Positions 50,483-59,684 of a stretch of DNA of 64,000 nucleotides are shown piece by piece. The notes beneath the pieces were generated by a model. It was not told the origin of the DNA. It saw only the letters and a list, made by a program, of their open reading frames with translations, and ran no database searches. This DNA is from Bradyrhizobium sp. Rc3b (GTDB taxonomy: Bacteria; Pseudomonadota; Alphaproteobacteria; Rhizobiales; Xanthobacteraceae). The DNA lies in assembly GCF_900114915.1 (NCBI RefSeq), contig NZ_FOUS01000003.1, positions 434,001 through 498,000 on the forward strand, written 5' to 3'. The position numbers were made by a program, and so were the translations under genes. Each line of letters starts with the position of its first letter. Positions within the stretch are counted from its first letter, which is position 1.

Positions 50483-51274
50483 CTACACGATCTTGATCGA
50501 CATATCAGGCAAGCCCTCGAGCTTGCACAGCAGCACGTCGCCCTTCACGACGGGACCGACATTCTCCGGCGTGCCGGAATAGATGATATCGCCGGCTTTC
50601 AATTCGAAGGCTTCCGACAGCTTTGCGATCTGCTCGGCCACGTTCCAGATCATCTTGCTGAGATCCGAGTTCTGCTTCACCGTGCCGTTGATCGCCAGCG
50701 AAATGGCACCCTTCTCGAAATGGCCGGTCTTGCTGGCCGGGTGAATCGGGCCGATCACCGCGGCGTGGTCAAAACTCTTGCCGATCTCCCAGGGCTTCTT
50801 CTCCGCGGCCATGCCGTTCTGGAGGTCGCGCCGGGTCATGTCGAGGCCGAGCGCGTAGCCATAGACGTGGTCGAGCGCCTTATCGACCGGGATATTGGTG
50901 CCGCCTGATTTCAGGGCGGCGACAAGCTCGACCTCGTGATGATAGTTCTTGGTCAGTGACGGATAGGGATGATCGGCGACCTCGCCGACCGCGACGTTCT
51001 GGATCGCGTCCGTCGGCTTCTGGAAGAAGAACGGCGGCTCGCGGTTGGGGTCCGAGCCGCGCTCGATCGCGTGCGCGGCGTAGTTGCGCCCGATGCAGTA
51101 GATACGGCGGACCTGAAACACCTGGCTCTCGCCGACGATCGGGATCGTCACCATCGGCACCGGAAAGACCGGCTTCGGTCCGGCCTGCGCTGCGGCCGGC
51201 GCCGCTTCGGCTATCCCCGCCGCGGTCATCGCGGCCGCGGCAGTGAGCACGTCACGTCGAGACGTCTTCGTCAT
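50483..51274 (-). CDS. Fumarylacetoacetate hydrolase family protein with Tat signal
   Basis: A 263-residue FAH-fold protein: IYCIGRNYAAHAIE, PFFFQKPTDA, YHHEVELVAAL (metal-binding Glu pair) and GYALGLDMTRRDLQ. Members hydrolyse or decarboxylate beta-diketone or hydroxylated dienoate acids. Unusually it begins with a twin-arginine signal (TSRRDVLTAAAAMTAAG... AQA), so it should be exported folded to the periplasm, whereas the family is normally cytosolic. It lies 109 bases downstream of an MHS-type transporter gene on the same strand. Confidence 0.85.
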   Translation of the reverse strand: MTKTSRRDVLTAAAAMTAAGIAEAAPAAAQAGPKPVFPVPMVTIPIVGESQVFQVRRIYCIGRNYAAHAIERGSDPNREPPFFFQKPTDAIQNVAVGEVADHPYPSLTKNYHHEVELVAALKSGGTNIPVDKALDHVYGYALGLDMTRRDLQNGMAAEKKPWEIGKSFDHAAVIGPIHPASKTGHFEKGAISLAINGTVKQNSDLSKMIWNVAEQIAKLSEAFELKAGDIIYSGTPENVGPVVKGDVLLCKLEGLPDMSIKIV

Positions 51275-51383
51275 GGTTCTGTTCCCTGGCTTGGGGGAAG
51301 TTTCCTCGAGGGCGTTCTTAGAACCAAACGGTCCGCAGGCCAATGGCCCGGCTGCTGCATCTTGAGTCGCGAGACGATCGACA

Positions 51384-52685
51384 TCAGGATTTCAGCGAAC
51401 TCCGCGCCGTCTCCGGCGCCATCAGCGTAGCGACGATCGTGATGATGGAGAGGGCGATGATGTAGACGGACACGGCCCAGTACGAGCCGGCCCACGCCAG
51501 CAGCGCAGTCGCAATCAGCGGCGAGAAGCCGCCGCTCAGCGCCGCCGCGACATTGGCCCCGAGCGAGGCTCCGCTGTAGCGCACCTGGGTGCGGAACAAC
51601 TCCGGCATGAACGCGGCCTTCGGCCCGAATAGCAGTGCATGGGTCAGCGTCATCGTGACGACGAGCGCCAGCGTGATCAGCGCCGGCTCCTTCGTATCGA
51701 GGAACCAGAACAACGGAAACGCCAGCGCCACCGAGAACACGCCGCCGGCAAGGTATAGAGCCTTGCGGCCGAAGATGTCGGACAGCCAGCCGGCGAGCGG
51801 CAACGTCGCGAACTCGACGAGGGCGGCATAGACCACGGCATCCAGGATCACCTGGCGCGGCAGCCCGAGCTTCGTCGTGGCATAGACCACGGTGAAGACG
51901 GTGAGGAGATAAGCAAGCCCAACCTCCGACACCGTGATGCCGATCGCCAGCAGAAAGCTGCGCCAGTCGCGGCGGAGCACTTCCAGCACCGGCTGCGCCA
52001 GCACCTCCTTGCGCTCGACCACTTCCTTGAAGTGCGGCGTCTCCGCGAGCTTGAGCCGCACGATGAAGCCGACACCGACGAGCAGGATGCTGATCAGGAA
52101 CGGCACGCGCCAGCCCCAGCTCAGGAAATCGGCTTCGGGCAGCTTGGTCATCAGGCCGAAAATGCCGGTCGAAGCGGCAACGCCGACGGGAAAGCCGATC
52201 TGCACCAGGCTGCCATAGAAGCCGCGGCGATTGCCGGCATGCTCGATCACCATGACGACCGCGCCGCTCCATTCGCCGCCCAGGCCGATGCCCTGGACGA
52301 AGCGCAGCACGATGAGCAGGATCGGCGCCCACACGCCGATCTGGCTGTAGGTCGGCAGGCAGCCGATCAGGAAGGTGCCGAGCCCCATCGCGATCATGGT
52401 CGCGACCAGCATGGTCTTGCGGCCGAGCCGGTCGCCGTAGTGGCCGATGATGGCGCCGCCGATCGGCCGCGCCACGAAACCGACCGCATAGGTCGAGAAC
52501 GCCGCCAGCGTGCCGACGAAGGGATCGAAGCTCGGGAAGAACAGCTTGTTGAAGACCAGCGCCGCCGCCGTGCCGTAGATCAGGAAGTCGTACCATTCGA
52601 TGGCGGTGCCGAGCGCGCTCGCCCACACCACATGCGCCGTCGTCGATTTCTCCGCCGCCGCGGAGACTCCCGTTGCTGCCGTCAT
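51384..52685 (-). CDS. MFS transporter, metabolite:H+ symporter (MHS) type
   Basis: A 433-residue protein with about 12 membrane helices. The MHS pattern is visible: IEWYDFLIYGTAAALVFNK at helix 1, the loop motif GHYGDRLGRK and LRFVQGIGLGGEWSGAV in helix 4. The group imports carboxylates or related metabolites with protons. It precedes the exported FAH-like hydrolase gene; the substrate may be related to that enzyme's product. Confidence 0.9.
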   Translation of the reverse strand: MTAATGVSAAAEKSTTAHVVWASALGTAIEWYDFLIYGTAAALVFNKLFFPSFDPFVGTLAAFSTYAVGFVARPIGGAIIGHYGDRLGRKTMLVATMIAMGLGTFLIGCLPTYSQIGVWAPILLIVLRFVQGIGLGGEWSGAVVMVIEHAGNRRGFYGSLVQIGFPVGVAASTGIFGLMTKLPEADFLSWGWRVPFLISILLVGVGFIVRLKLAETPHFKEVVERKEVLAQPVLEVLRRDWRSFLLAIGITVSEVGLAYLLTVFTVVYATTKLGLPRQVILDAVVYAALVEFATLPLAGWLSDIFGRKALYLAGGVFSVALAFPLFWFLDTKEPALITLALVVTMTLTHALLFGPKAAFMPELFRTQVRYSGASLGANVAAALSGGFSPLIATALLAWAGSYWAVSVYIIALSIITIVATLMAPETARSSLKS

Positions 52686-52805
52686 GCCCTGCCCCAGAGA
52701 TTCCCGCGAGCATCATGGCCAATCGTGCCGAGGGTTGCAACCTGCAGGGGTGATGGCTCTCACAGGATAACAACGCGGGATTTTGTTCGCAGCTTTCGCA
52801 ACATC

Positions 52806-52922
52806 CGTCATTGCGAGGAGCTCTTGCGACGAAGCAATCCAGGCTGCCTCCGGGAGAGAGTCTGGATTGCTTCCGCCTTCGCCAAGGCTTCGGCGGACAA
52901 GTCGCTGCGCTCGCAATCACAG
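52806..52922. repeat. Dispersed repeat, family B, copy 1
   Basis: Starts CGTCATTGCGAGGAGC, continues GCGACGAAGCAATCCAG and closes with GCTCGCAATCACAGG, which is nearly the reverse complement of the beginning. The inside repeats TGGATTGCTTC, the complement of GAAGCAATCCA. A second, shorter copy lies at 61519. This looks like a common Rhizobiales intergenic palindromic repeat. Confidence 0.7.
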
Positions 52923-52992
52923 GCGCTGAAGCAGCGGTGCCCCCTGTCGTCCCACCCGCCGAGAGGAACTCATCTCGACGTCGAATTCACCA

Positions 52993-53020
52993 TTGACAAA
53001 CTTATTTGCATATATCTAAT
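52993..53020 (+). promoter_or_regulatory. Sigma-70 type promoter of the binding-protein operon
   Basis: TTGACA (52993-52998), 16 bases, TCTAAT (53015-53020), in an AT-rich stretch that stands out from its surroundings, 51 bases before the ATG at 53072. One mismatch in the -10. Confidence 0.6.
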
Positions 53021-53071
53021 TTATCTCAAGAACAGCCGCGCCATGCGGCCAATAAGAGAGAGGAAACAACG

Positions 53072-54286
53072 ATGAGAGGGCTTCTGGCCTGCGCCATGCT
53101 CGCGGCCATGACTTCGGCAGCCATGACCACAGTCGCCACCGCGCAAGTCTCCGACGACGCGGTGCGGATCGGCGTGCTGACGGATCTGTCGAGCTGGGGC
53201 CGCGACAACTCAGGGCCGGGCTCGGTCGAGGCCGCGAAGATGGCGGTGGAGGAATTCGGGCCGACCGTGCTCGGCAAGCCGATCGAGATCATCAGCGCCG
53301 ATCACCAGATGAAGACCGACGTCGGCGTGCAGATCGTGCGCGGCTGGTTCGACAACGGCAAGGTCGACGCCGTCGTCGACATCCCCAATTCCGGCATCGC
53401 GATCGCCGTCCACAACATGGTGCGCGAGCGGGGCAAGGTCGCGCTGCTTTCCGGCCCCGGCGCAAGCTCGCTGACCGACGAGCTGTGCAGCCCGAACACC
53501 GTGCACTTCACCTACGATACCTACGCGCTGTCGAAGGTGACGGCCTCCGCCGTGATCAAGGAGGGTGGTAAGTCCTGGTACTTCATCACCGCGGACTACG
53601 CCTTCGGCCAGCAGCTCGAGAAGGACGCCACGCGCTTCGTCAACGAGATGGGCGGAAAGGTCCTGGGCGGCGTCAAGCATCCGACCAACACCGCGGACTT
53701 CTCCTCCTTCGCGCTCCAGGCGCAAAGCTCGAAATCCGACGTCGTCGCCTTCGCCAATGCCGGCCAGGACACCGACAACGCGATCAAGCAGTCCGGCGAA
53801 TTCGGCCTCGTCCAGGGCGGCCAGAAGCTCGTCGGCCTCCTGATGTTCGACACCGACGTGCACGCGATCGGCCTCAAGGCCGCGCAGGGCACCTACATGA
53901 CCACGGCCTCGTACTGGGCCATGGACGAGGCAACGCGCGCCTGGTCGAAGAAGTTCTACGAGCGCACCAAGGTGATGCCGACCATGATCCAGACCGGCGT
54001 CTACGGCTCGGTGCTGCACTATCTGAAGGCCATCAAGGCGGCCGGCACCGACGATTCCGCCAAGGTGATGACCAAGATGCGCGAGCTGCCGATCGAGGAT
54101 ACATTCGTCCATGGCGGCAAGTTGCGCGAGGACGGCCGTGTCATTCGCGACATGTATCTCGCCAAGGTGAAGAAGCCCGAGCAGTCGAAGGAGCCGTGGG
54201 ATTACCTGGACATCGTCAAGACCGTGAAGGGCGAGGACGCCTTCCGCCCGGTCTCCGAGTCCAAATGTCCGCTCCTGAAGAAGTGA
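53072..54286 (+). CDS. Branched-chain amino acid-type ABC transporter substrate-binding protein
   Basis: A 404-residue periplasmic binding protein of the Leu/Ile/Val class (type I fold): signal peptide ending TTVATAQ, then VRIGVLTDLSSWGRDNSGPGSVEAAKMAVEEFG cut as two lobes, and PNTVHFTYDTYALSKVTA. It would capture a small ligand such as an amino or aromatic acid. No permease or ATPase gene is in the window, so it must use a system elsewhere. It lies 7 bases before a flavoprotein gene and ahead of an IclR regulator, suggesting its ligand is that enzyme's substrate. Confidence 0.9.
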   Translation: MRGLLACAMLAAMTSAAMTTVATAQVSDDAVRIGVLTDLSSWGRDNSGPGSVEAAKMAVEEFGPTVLGKPIEIISADHQMKTDVGVQIVRGWFDNGKVDAVVDIPNSGIAIAVHNMVRERGKVALLSGPGASSLTDELCSPNTVHFTYDTYALSKVTASAVIKEGGKSWYFITADYAFGQQLEKDATRFVNEMGGKVLGGVKHPTNTADFSSFALQAQSSKSDVVAFANAGQDTDNAIKQSGEFGLVQGGQKLVGLLMFDTDVHAIGLKAAQGTYMTTASYWAMDEATRAWSKKFYERTKVMPTMIQTGVYGSVLHYLKAIKAAGTDDSAKVMTKMRELPIEDTFVHGGKLREDGRVIRDMYLAKVKKPEQSKEPWDYLDIVKTVKGEDAFRPVSESKCPLLKK

Positions 54287-54293
54287 GGCCCAG

Positions 54294-56027
54294 ATGACCG
54301 GCAGCGAGCATAGCGCAATTGAGACTTACGAGTGCGATGTGCTCGTGGCCGGATCAGGCTGCTCCGGCATGTCGGCCGCGATCACCGCGCGCCATCGCGG
54401 CCTCGACGTGCTGATCGTCGAGAAGGAGCCGCGCTTTGGCGGCACCACCGCCCGCTCCGGCGGCTGGCTCTGGATTCCCGGCACCTCGCTGGCAAAGGCC
54501 TACGGCATCGCGGAAGCGCCGGAGCAGGCCCGCACCTATTTGCGGCACGAGGCCGGCAACAATTACGACGCGGCACGCGTCGATGCATTTCTCTCGGCCG
54601 GTCCCGAGGCTGTCGATTTCTTCACCACCAAGACCGCGCTCCGCTTCGACATGCCGCTGGTATTTCCCGACTATCACGCCGAAGCACCCGGCGGCGCACA
54701 AGGCGGTCGCTCCATGGTGACGCGCCCGTTCGACGGCCGCGAGCTCGGCGACCTCATCAAGTCGCTGGGCATGCCGCTGCCCGAGCTCACCGTGTTCGGC
54801 ATGATGCTGGGAAGCGGCAAGGAGATCATCCACTTCATGCGCGTGACCAAGTCGCTGACTTCCGCGGTCTATGTCGCCAAGCGCTTGTCGCGTCACCTGA
54901 TGGACGTGCTGCGCTACGGCCGCGGCATGACGTTGACCAACGGCAATGCGCTGGCCGGGCGCCTCGCGAAATCCGCCCAGGACCTGAAGATTCCGATGTG
55001 GCTGTCCTCGCCCGTGCGCGAGCTGACGGTCGAGAACGGCGCGGTCACCGGCGCGATCGTGTCGCGCGAGGGACGCGAGGTGCGCGTGCTCGCGCGCCAG
55101 GGCGTCGTGCTCGCCTGCGGCGGCTTCCCGCATGATGTGGAGCGGCGCAAGAAAATGTTTCCGCACGCCCCGACCGGCAACGAGCATTTCTCGCCGGGGC
55201 CATCAGGCAATACCGGCGACGGACTGCGTCTTGCGGAGCGCGCCGGTGGACATATCGAGGACCGGCTGCCGAACGCGGCGGCCTGGGTGCCGGTGTCGCT
55301 GACCACGCGCAAGGACGGTTCCAAGGGCGTGATGCCGCACTTCATCGACCGCGCCAAGCCCGGCGTGATCGCGGTGATGCGCGACGGCAAGCGCTTTGCC
55401 AATGAGGGCAATTCCTATCACGACTTCGTCCAGGCCATGATCAAGGCCGCCAAGCCCGGCGAGGAGATCGCCGCCTTCCTGGTCTGCGATCACCCAACGC
55501 TGCGCAAATACGGCCTCGGCTGCGTGCCGCCGTTCCCGATGCCGCTGGGTCATCACTTGAATACCGGCTATCTCATGCGCGGCGACACGCTGGAGGCGCT
55601 GGCGGCGAAGGCCGGCATCGACGCCAAGGCATTCGCCGAGACGGTCAAGCAGTTCAATGCCACCGCGCCGCAAGGCCATGACGCCGCCTTCGGCAAGGGC
55701 TCGAAGGCCTATAATCGCTACCAGGGCGACGCGATGCACGGCCCCAACCCCTGCGTCGCGCCGATCGAGAGCGGGCCGTTCTATGCCATCAAGATGGTGG
55801 TCGGCGACCTCGGCACCTATGCCGGCATCGTCACCGACGCGAACGCCCGGGCGCTCGATGCCGAGGGCCGGGTCATTCCCGGGCTTTATGCCGCCGGCAA
55901 CGACATGGCGAGCATCATGGGCGGCAATTACCCCGGGGCCGGCATCACGCTTGGGCCGGCGCTGACCTTCGGCTACATTGCCGGGCGACACCTTGCCGAC
56001 AGCGCCGCCAAGCGCGACGCGGCGTAA
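54294..56027 (+). CDS. FAD-dependent oxidoreductase, fumarate reductase/ketosteroid dehydrogenase-like
   Basis: A 577-residue flavoprotein of the succinate dehydrogenase/fumarate reductase/KSTD superfamily. The FAD fold is VLVAGSGCSGMSAAITA with the acidic residue in VLIVEKE and FGGTTARSGG; the C-terminal FAD segment is GLYAAGNDMASIMGGNYPGAG. Such enzymes introduce or reduce a C=C bond next to a carbonyl. No signal peptide, so cytosolic. Second gene of the operon after the binding protein; the true substrate is unknown. Confidence 0.88.
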   Translation: MTGSEHSAIETYECDVLVAGSGCSGMSAAITARHRGLDVLIVEKEPRFGGTTARSGGWLWIPGTSLAKAYGIAEAPEQARTYLRHEAGNNYDAARVDAFLSAGPEAVDFFTTKTALRFDMPLVFPDYHAEAPGGAQGGRSMVTRPFDGRELGDLIKSLGMPLPELTVFGMMLGSGKEIIHFMRVTKSLTSAVYVAKRLSRHLMDVLRYGRGMTLTNGNALAGRLAKSAQDLKIPMWLSSPVRELTVENGAVTGAIVSREGREVRVLARQGVVLACGGFPHDVERRKKMFPHAPTGNEHFSPGPSGNTGDGLRLAERAGGHIEDRLPNAAAWVPVSLTTRKDGSKGVMPHFIDRAKPGVIAVMRDGKRFANEGNSYHDFVQAMIKAAKPGEEIAAFLVCDHPTLRKYGLGCVPPFPMPLGHHLNTGYLMRGDTLEALAAKAGIDAKAFAETVKQFNATAPQGHDAAFGKGSKAYNRYQGDAMHGPNPCVAPIESGPFYAIKMVVGDLGTYAGIVTDANARALDAEGRVIPGLYAAGNDMASIMGGNYPGAGITLGPALTFGYIAGRHLADSAAKRDAA

Positions 56028-56044
56028 GCCACGCCAGGAGGCGC

Positions 56045-56839
56045 ATGAAGAGGGAAAGCCGCGGCATCCAGTCCATCGAGGTCGGCGGAGAGCTGCTCCG
56101 CGCGCTCGCAAGGTGCGGCGAGCCGATGATGCTGCGCGATCTCGCGCGCGAGGCCGGCATGTCGCCGGCCAAGGCGCACCCTTATCTCGCCAGCTTCTCC
56201 CGCATCGGGCTGATCGAGCAGGACGAGACCACCGGCCGCTACGAGATCGGCGCGCTGGCGCTGGAGCTCGGCCTGATCAGCCTGCGCCGCCTCTCCGGCG
56301 TGCGCATCGCAAGGCCGAAGATCGCCGCGCTCGCGAGCCAGATCGGACATGCGGTCTCACTGGCAGTCTGGGGCACGTACGGCCCGACCGTCGTCCAGCT
56401 CGAAGAGCCGGCCCAGCCGGTCCACATCGTGATGCGCGCGGGCTCGGTGATGGCGCTGCTGGAGACGGCCACCGGCCGCGCCTTTGCGGCGTTCCTGCCG
56501 GAGAAGACCATCAACGCCGCGCTGGAGAGCGGCCTCGATCGTCACGGCGTCGGTTACAATCCGAAGCGCACCGTGAAGGGCGCCAAGGTCGCCGAGATGC
56601 TGACGGAGGTCCGCAAGCACGGTCTCGCCCGCGCGCTCGGCGATCCCCTGCCCGGCGTCAATGCATTCTCGGCTCCCGTGTTCGATCATTCCGGCCATGT
56701 CGCGTTAGTCATCACGGCGATGGGACCCGAAGGCACGTTCGATGCGCGCTGGGACAGCCCGATCGCGCATGCGTTGCGGGATTGTGCCGGCGGCATCTCG
56801 AAGCGGCTCGGTTACGGGATGACGGTCGCGGCGGAGTGA
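56045..56839 (+). CDS. IclR family transcriptional regulator
   Basis: A 264-residue regulator. The winged HTH is at about residues 15-70 (ELLRALARCGEPMMLRDLAREAGMSPAKAHPYLASF cut in the middle by the turn), and the C-terminal effector domain carries GHAVSLAVWG and ATGRAFAAFLP. AGGAGG precedes the ATG. Co-directional with the flavoprotein gene, 17 bases after it, and convergent with the SDR gene. It probably controls this catabolic region; the effector is unknown. Confidence 0.9.
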   Translation: MKRESRGIQSIEVGGELLRALARCGEPMMLRDLAREAGMSPAKAHPYLASFSRIGLIEQDETTGRYEIGALALELGLISLRRLSGVRIARPKIAALASQIGHAVSLAVWGTYGPTVVQLEEPAQPVHIVMRAGSVMALLETATGRAFAAFLPEKTINAALESGLDRHGVGYNPKRTVKGAKVAEMLTEVRKHGLARALGDPLPGVNAFSAPVFDHSGHVALVITAMGPEGTFDARWDSPIAHALRDCAGGISKRLGYGMTVAAE

Positions 56840-56843
56840 GGGC

Positions 56844-57623
56844 CTACTTCTCCTTCACCGGCACCGTGTAGTTCAGGACCAGCCTTCCGCCGTCCGGATA
56901 GATCGTCTGCCCGGTAATGTAGGACGCATCGTCGCTCGCCAGGAACGCGACGACGGACGCCACCTCGCTCGGCTCGCCGCCGCGGCCGGCTGGCGTGCGT
57001 GACATCACGGTCTTGCGGGCATCCTCCGAGGTGTAGATCGACGACGCCACCATGTCGGTCAAAATCGTGCCCGGTCCGACCGCGACGACGCGGATGTTGT
57101 GCGGAGCGAGCGCGACCGCGGCGACCGAGGTCAGCTGCTTCATGCCGCCCTTGGACATCGCGTAGGTCGCCAGCGCCGGGATCGCCAGCAGCGCGTTCAC
57201 CGAGGACATGTTGATGATGACCCCGCCGCCGCCTTGCGCGATCATCTGCTTCGCCGCTGCCTGCACGCCGAAGAATGCGCCCTTCAAATTGATGCCGATG
57301 ATCTCGTCGAATTCCTCCTCGGATATCTCCAGGATGTCCCGGTTGCGGGCGACGCCGGCATTGTTGACCATGATGTCGAGCCGGCCGAATTCCTTCGCGG
57401 CGGTGGCGACGAGCTGATCCACGTCAGCACGTTTGGCCACATTGCCGACGATTGTGCGCAAGGCATCCGGCCGGGCGAGCTCGGCGGCTGTCGCGGCGAG
57501 GCCCTCGGCATCGACGTCCGAGATCACGACCTTGACGCCGTCATCCAAAAATCTCTTCGCGCAGGCCTTGCCGATGCCACGCGCCGCGCCAGTGATGGCG
57601 GCGACCTTGCCGGATAACTTCAT
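56844..57623 (-). CDS. Short-chain dehydrogenase/reductase
   Basis: A 259-residue classical SDR: TGAARGIGKACA at the NAD(P) fold, NNAGVARN, and the catalytic Ser in NMSSVNA with YAMSKGG. D/S preference near residue 37 (VISDVD) suggests NAD+. It ends the leftward operon that includes the racemase-like, dehydrogenase and TPP-enzyme genes. GGAG lies upstream of the ATG. The substrate is not readable. Confidence 0.9.
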   Translation of the reverse strand: MKLSGKVAAITGAARGIGKACAKRFLDDGVKVVISDVDAEGLAATAAELARPDALRTIVGNVAKRADVDQLVATAAKEFGRLDIMVNNAGVARNRDILEISEEEFDEIIGINLKGAFFGVQAAAKQMIAQGGGGVIINMSSVNALLAIPALATYAMSKGGMKQLTSVAAVALAPHNIRVVAVGPGTILTDMVASSIYTSEDARKTVMSRTPAGRGGEPSEVASVVAFLASDDASYITGQTIYPDGGRLVLNYTVPVKEK

Positions 57624-57662
57624 GGGCTCGCTCCAGGACTTGTGACGATCTCACGGACGCGT

Positions 57663-58406
57663 TCACGCAAAGACGCGCGGGCGCAGTCCGGCGTGAAACC
57701 AGGTGATCATGGAATAGATGTCGTAGACCGGCAACCCGACCTCGGCCTGCAACGCTGCCGCATAAGGCGGCATGTTGGTGCATTCGAGCACGATCGCGCC
57801 GACATCGGGATTTTTGGCGACAAGCTCCTTGCCGGCCTCGACCACGTCACGCTCGGCCTGCGCGATGTCCATATCGTCCTTCTCGGCCTTGATCAGGACG
57901 CGGAAGAATTCCTTGCCGTTCTCGGTGCCGACCAGCGGCGTGTCGAGCGGCACGCCGGCGCCCTCGAGATGAGCCGGCGTCAAGGTCGAGCCCGACACCG
58001 TGACGAGGCCGACGCGCTTGCCCGGCGGCAAGGTCGCCTGCACCCATGGCACCTGCATCAGCGACGAGGTCGCAACGGGAACGCCGACCGCGGCCGCGAT
58101 CTCCTTCTGGAACAGCGAGAGGAAGCCGCAATTGGTGGTGATGGCTTCAGCGCCGAGCCGCACCAGATCCTTGGCGGCATCGATGAAGTCGGGCAGCAGG
58201 CCGGCCGCGCTCTTCAGCACCACCTTCTCCGGCGAAGCCCCGCTCACCACGCGATAGAGCACGGGGAATGGCCAGGTCGTGCCGTTGCCCATGTCGCCGG
58301 GAATGCGGGGGAAGCGCGCTTCCAGCATCAAGATGCCGAGCGGCGCGCCATAGATGGCCCTGCCGCCACGGGCGATGCGGGAGAACGAATTGGCTGAATG
58401 GGTCAT
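57663..58406 (-). CDS. Aspartate/glutamate/hydantoin racemase-like protein
   Basis: A 247-residue protein of the Asp/Glu racemase superfamily. The two catalytic cysteines are C93 in TTNCGF and C209 in LECTNMP, so racemisation or isomerisation by the two-Cys mechanism is possible. Length and the N-terminal GAPLGILMLEARFPRIPGD differ from aspartate racemase proper, and some relatives are maleate isomerases or hydantoin racemases. It is 9 bases upstream-coupled to the D-amino acid dehydrogenase-like gene. Confidence 0.82.
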   Translation of the reverse strand: MTHSANSFSRIARGGRAIYGAPLGILMLEARFPRIPGDMGNGTTWPFPVLYRVVSGASPEKVVLKSAAGLLPDFIDAAKDLVRLGAEAITTNCGFLSLFQKEIAAAVGVPVATSSLMQVPWVQATLPPGKRVGLVTVSGSTLTPAHLEGAGVPLDTPLVGTENGKEFFRVLIKAEKDDMDIAQAERDVVEAGKELVAKNPDVGAIVLECTNMPPYAAALQAEVGLPVYDIYSMITWFHAGLRPRVFA

Positions 58407-58415
58407 GCTGCGACC

Positions 58416-59681
58416 TCAGAGGAAACGTTCGGGCGCAAACGGCGCCAGCGGAATCTCGGGCGGCTTGCCGCTGAGCAACTGCGCGACGAGCCGGCCGGTA
58501 CGGGCCGAGCCGACCAGCCCGACATGGCCGTGGCCGAAGGCATAGACGATGTCACGCGAGGCGCGCGCATAGCCGATGCAGGGACGTCCATCCGGCATGC
58601 TCGGCCGATGGCCGAACCAGGTTTTGATGCGCGAGGCCGGAATGTCTTTCGGCAGTTTTGGAAACATGCTGACAAGGTGGTTGCGCAGGATTTCGGCGCG
58701 CTTCCAGTTCGGCTCGGCCTGAAGGCCGGCGATCTCGACCGTGCCGGCGGCGCGCAGGCCCTTGTCGGTCCAGTTCACCACCATCTTGGCGTCGGATGCC
58801 ATCATCGAGCTGCGCGGACCTGACTCCGGGTTCTCTATCATGACATGGTAGCCGCGTTCGGTCTCGAGCGGCAAGGGATCGCCGACCGATGCGGTGAGCT
58901 GTTTTGATCGGGCGCCGGCCGCAACGACGGCAGCATCGCAGGCGATCTCGCCGGTCTCGGTGAGGACAGCGACGAGCTTGTCGCCGTTCAGCCTCAAGCC
59001 AGTCGCCTTGGCGCGCACATGCTTGGCGCCGCTCGCCAGCGCGTGGTTGGCAAGCGCCGCAACATAAGCGCCGGGATCGCGGCAGCGCCCGGCCTCCTCC
59101 ACCACCACGCCAAAGGTGTAGCGCGGATGCAGATCAGGCTCACGCTGGCGCATCTCGTCGGCGTTGAGCTCCATCCATTCGACGCCGACCTTCTTGCGCA
59201 GGCGCCAGCCGAGATCGTTATCGAAATTGCCGCGCGACGGAAACACATGCATCACGCCATTGCGTTCGATCAATTCAGAAACGCCCGCTTCTTCCGCCAG
59301 CTTCCGGTGCAGCAGCGGCGCGTCCTTCAACAGGTCGCGCAGGGCAAACGCCGTTGTCTCGACCCGCGCCTCGGTCCAGCCCGAGAGCAGATATTTGACC
59401 AGCCAGGGCACCGCCTTCGGCAAATACGACCAGCGGATCGCGAGCGGCCCGAGCGGGTCCATCAGATAGCCCGGCACCTTCTTCCAGATGCCCGGCTCCG
59501 CCGGCGGGATCACCGAATGCGACGACAGCCAGCCGGCATTGCCATAGCTCGCCGCCTGTTCGCCGCCTGGCTCGCCCGGATCGATCAGCGTGACGCGATG
59601 GCCCTCGCGCAAGGCCTCGATGGCGCTGATGACACCGACCGCGCCGGCTCCGATGATCGCAACGTGGCGACCGGTCGTCAT
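58416..59681 (-). CDS. FAD-dependent oxidoreductase, D-amino acid dehydrogenase-like
   Basis: A 421-residue DAO/DadA-family flavoprotein. N-terminal FAD motif IIGAGAVGVISAIEALREG with GGEQAASYGNAGWLS, and the C-terminal MPDGRPCIGYARASRDIVYAFGH cut here at the RP turn. DadA-type enzymes deaminate D-amino acids to 2-oxo acids, passing electrons to the respiratory chain. Starts 3 bases after the TPP-enzyme stop. The amino acid is unknown; glycine-betaine or hydroxyproline relatives cannot be excluded. Confidence 0.87.
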   Translation of the reverse strand: MTTGRHVAIIGAGAVGVISAIEALREGHRVTLIDPGEPGGEQAASYGNAGWLSSHSVIPPAEPGIWKKVPGYLMDPLGPLAIRWSYLPKAVPWLVKYLLSGWTEARVETTAFALRDLLKDAPLLHRKLAEEAGVSELIERNGVMHVFPSRGNFDNDLGWRLRKKVGVEWMELNADEMRQREPDLHPRYTFGVVVEEAGRCRDPGAYVAALANHALASGAKHVRAKATGLRLNGDKLVAVLTETGEIACDAAVVAAGARSKQLTASVGDPLPLETERGYHVMIENPESGPRSSMMASDAKMVVNWTDKGLRAAGTVEIAGLQAEPNWKRAEILRNHLVSMFPKLPKDIPASRIKTWFGHRPSMPDGRPCIGYARASRDIVYAFGHGHVGLVGSARTGRLVAQLLSGKPPEIPLAPFAPERFL

Positions 59682-59684
59682 CGC

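Larger units (their letters stand above)
52686..53071. other. Intergenic region before the binding-protein operon
   Basis: 386 bases without a gene. It holds a family B repeat (about 52806-52922) and, close to the right-hand gene, an AT-rich stretch with a good sigma-70 type promoter. Confidence 0.6.

Noticed and set aside
51271..52920. 549-codon frame overlapping the transporter gene on the same strand
   Set aside because: Out of frame with the conserved MHS protein, Arg-rich, runs through the intergenic repeat.
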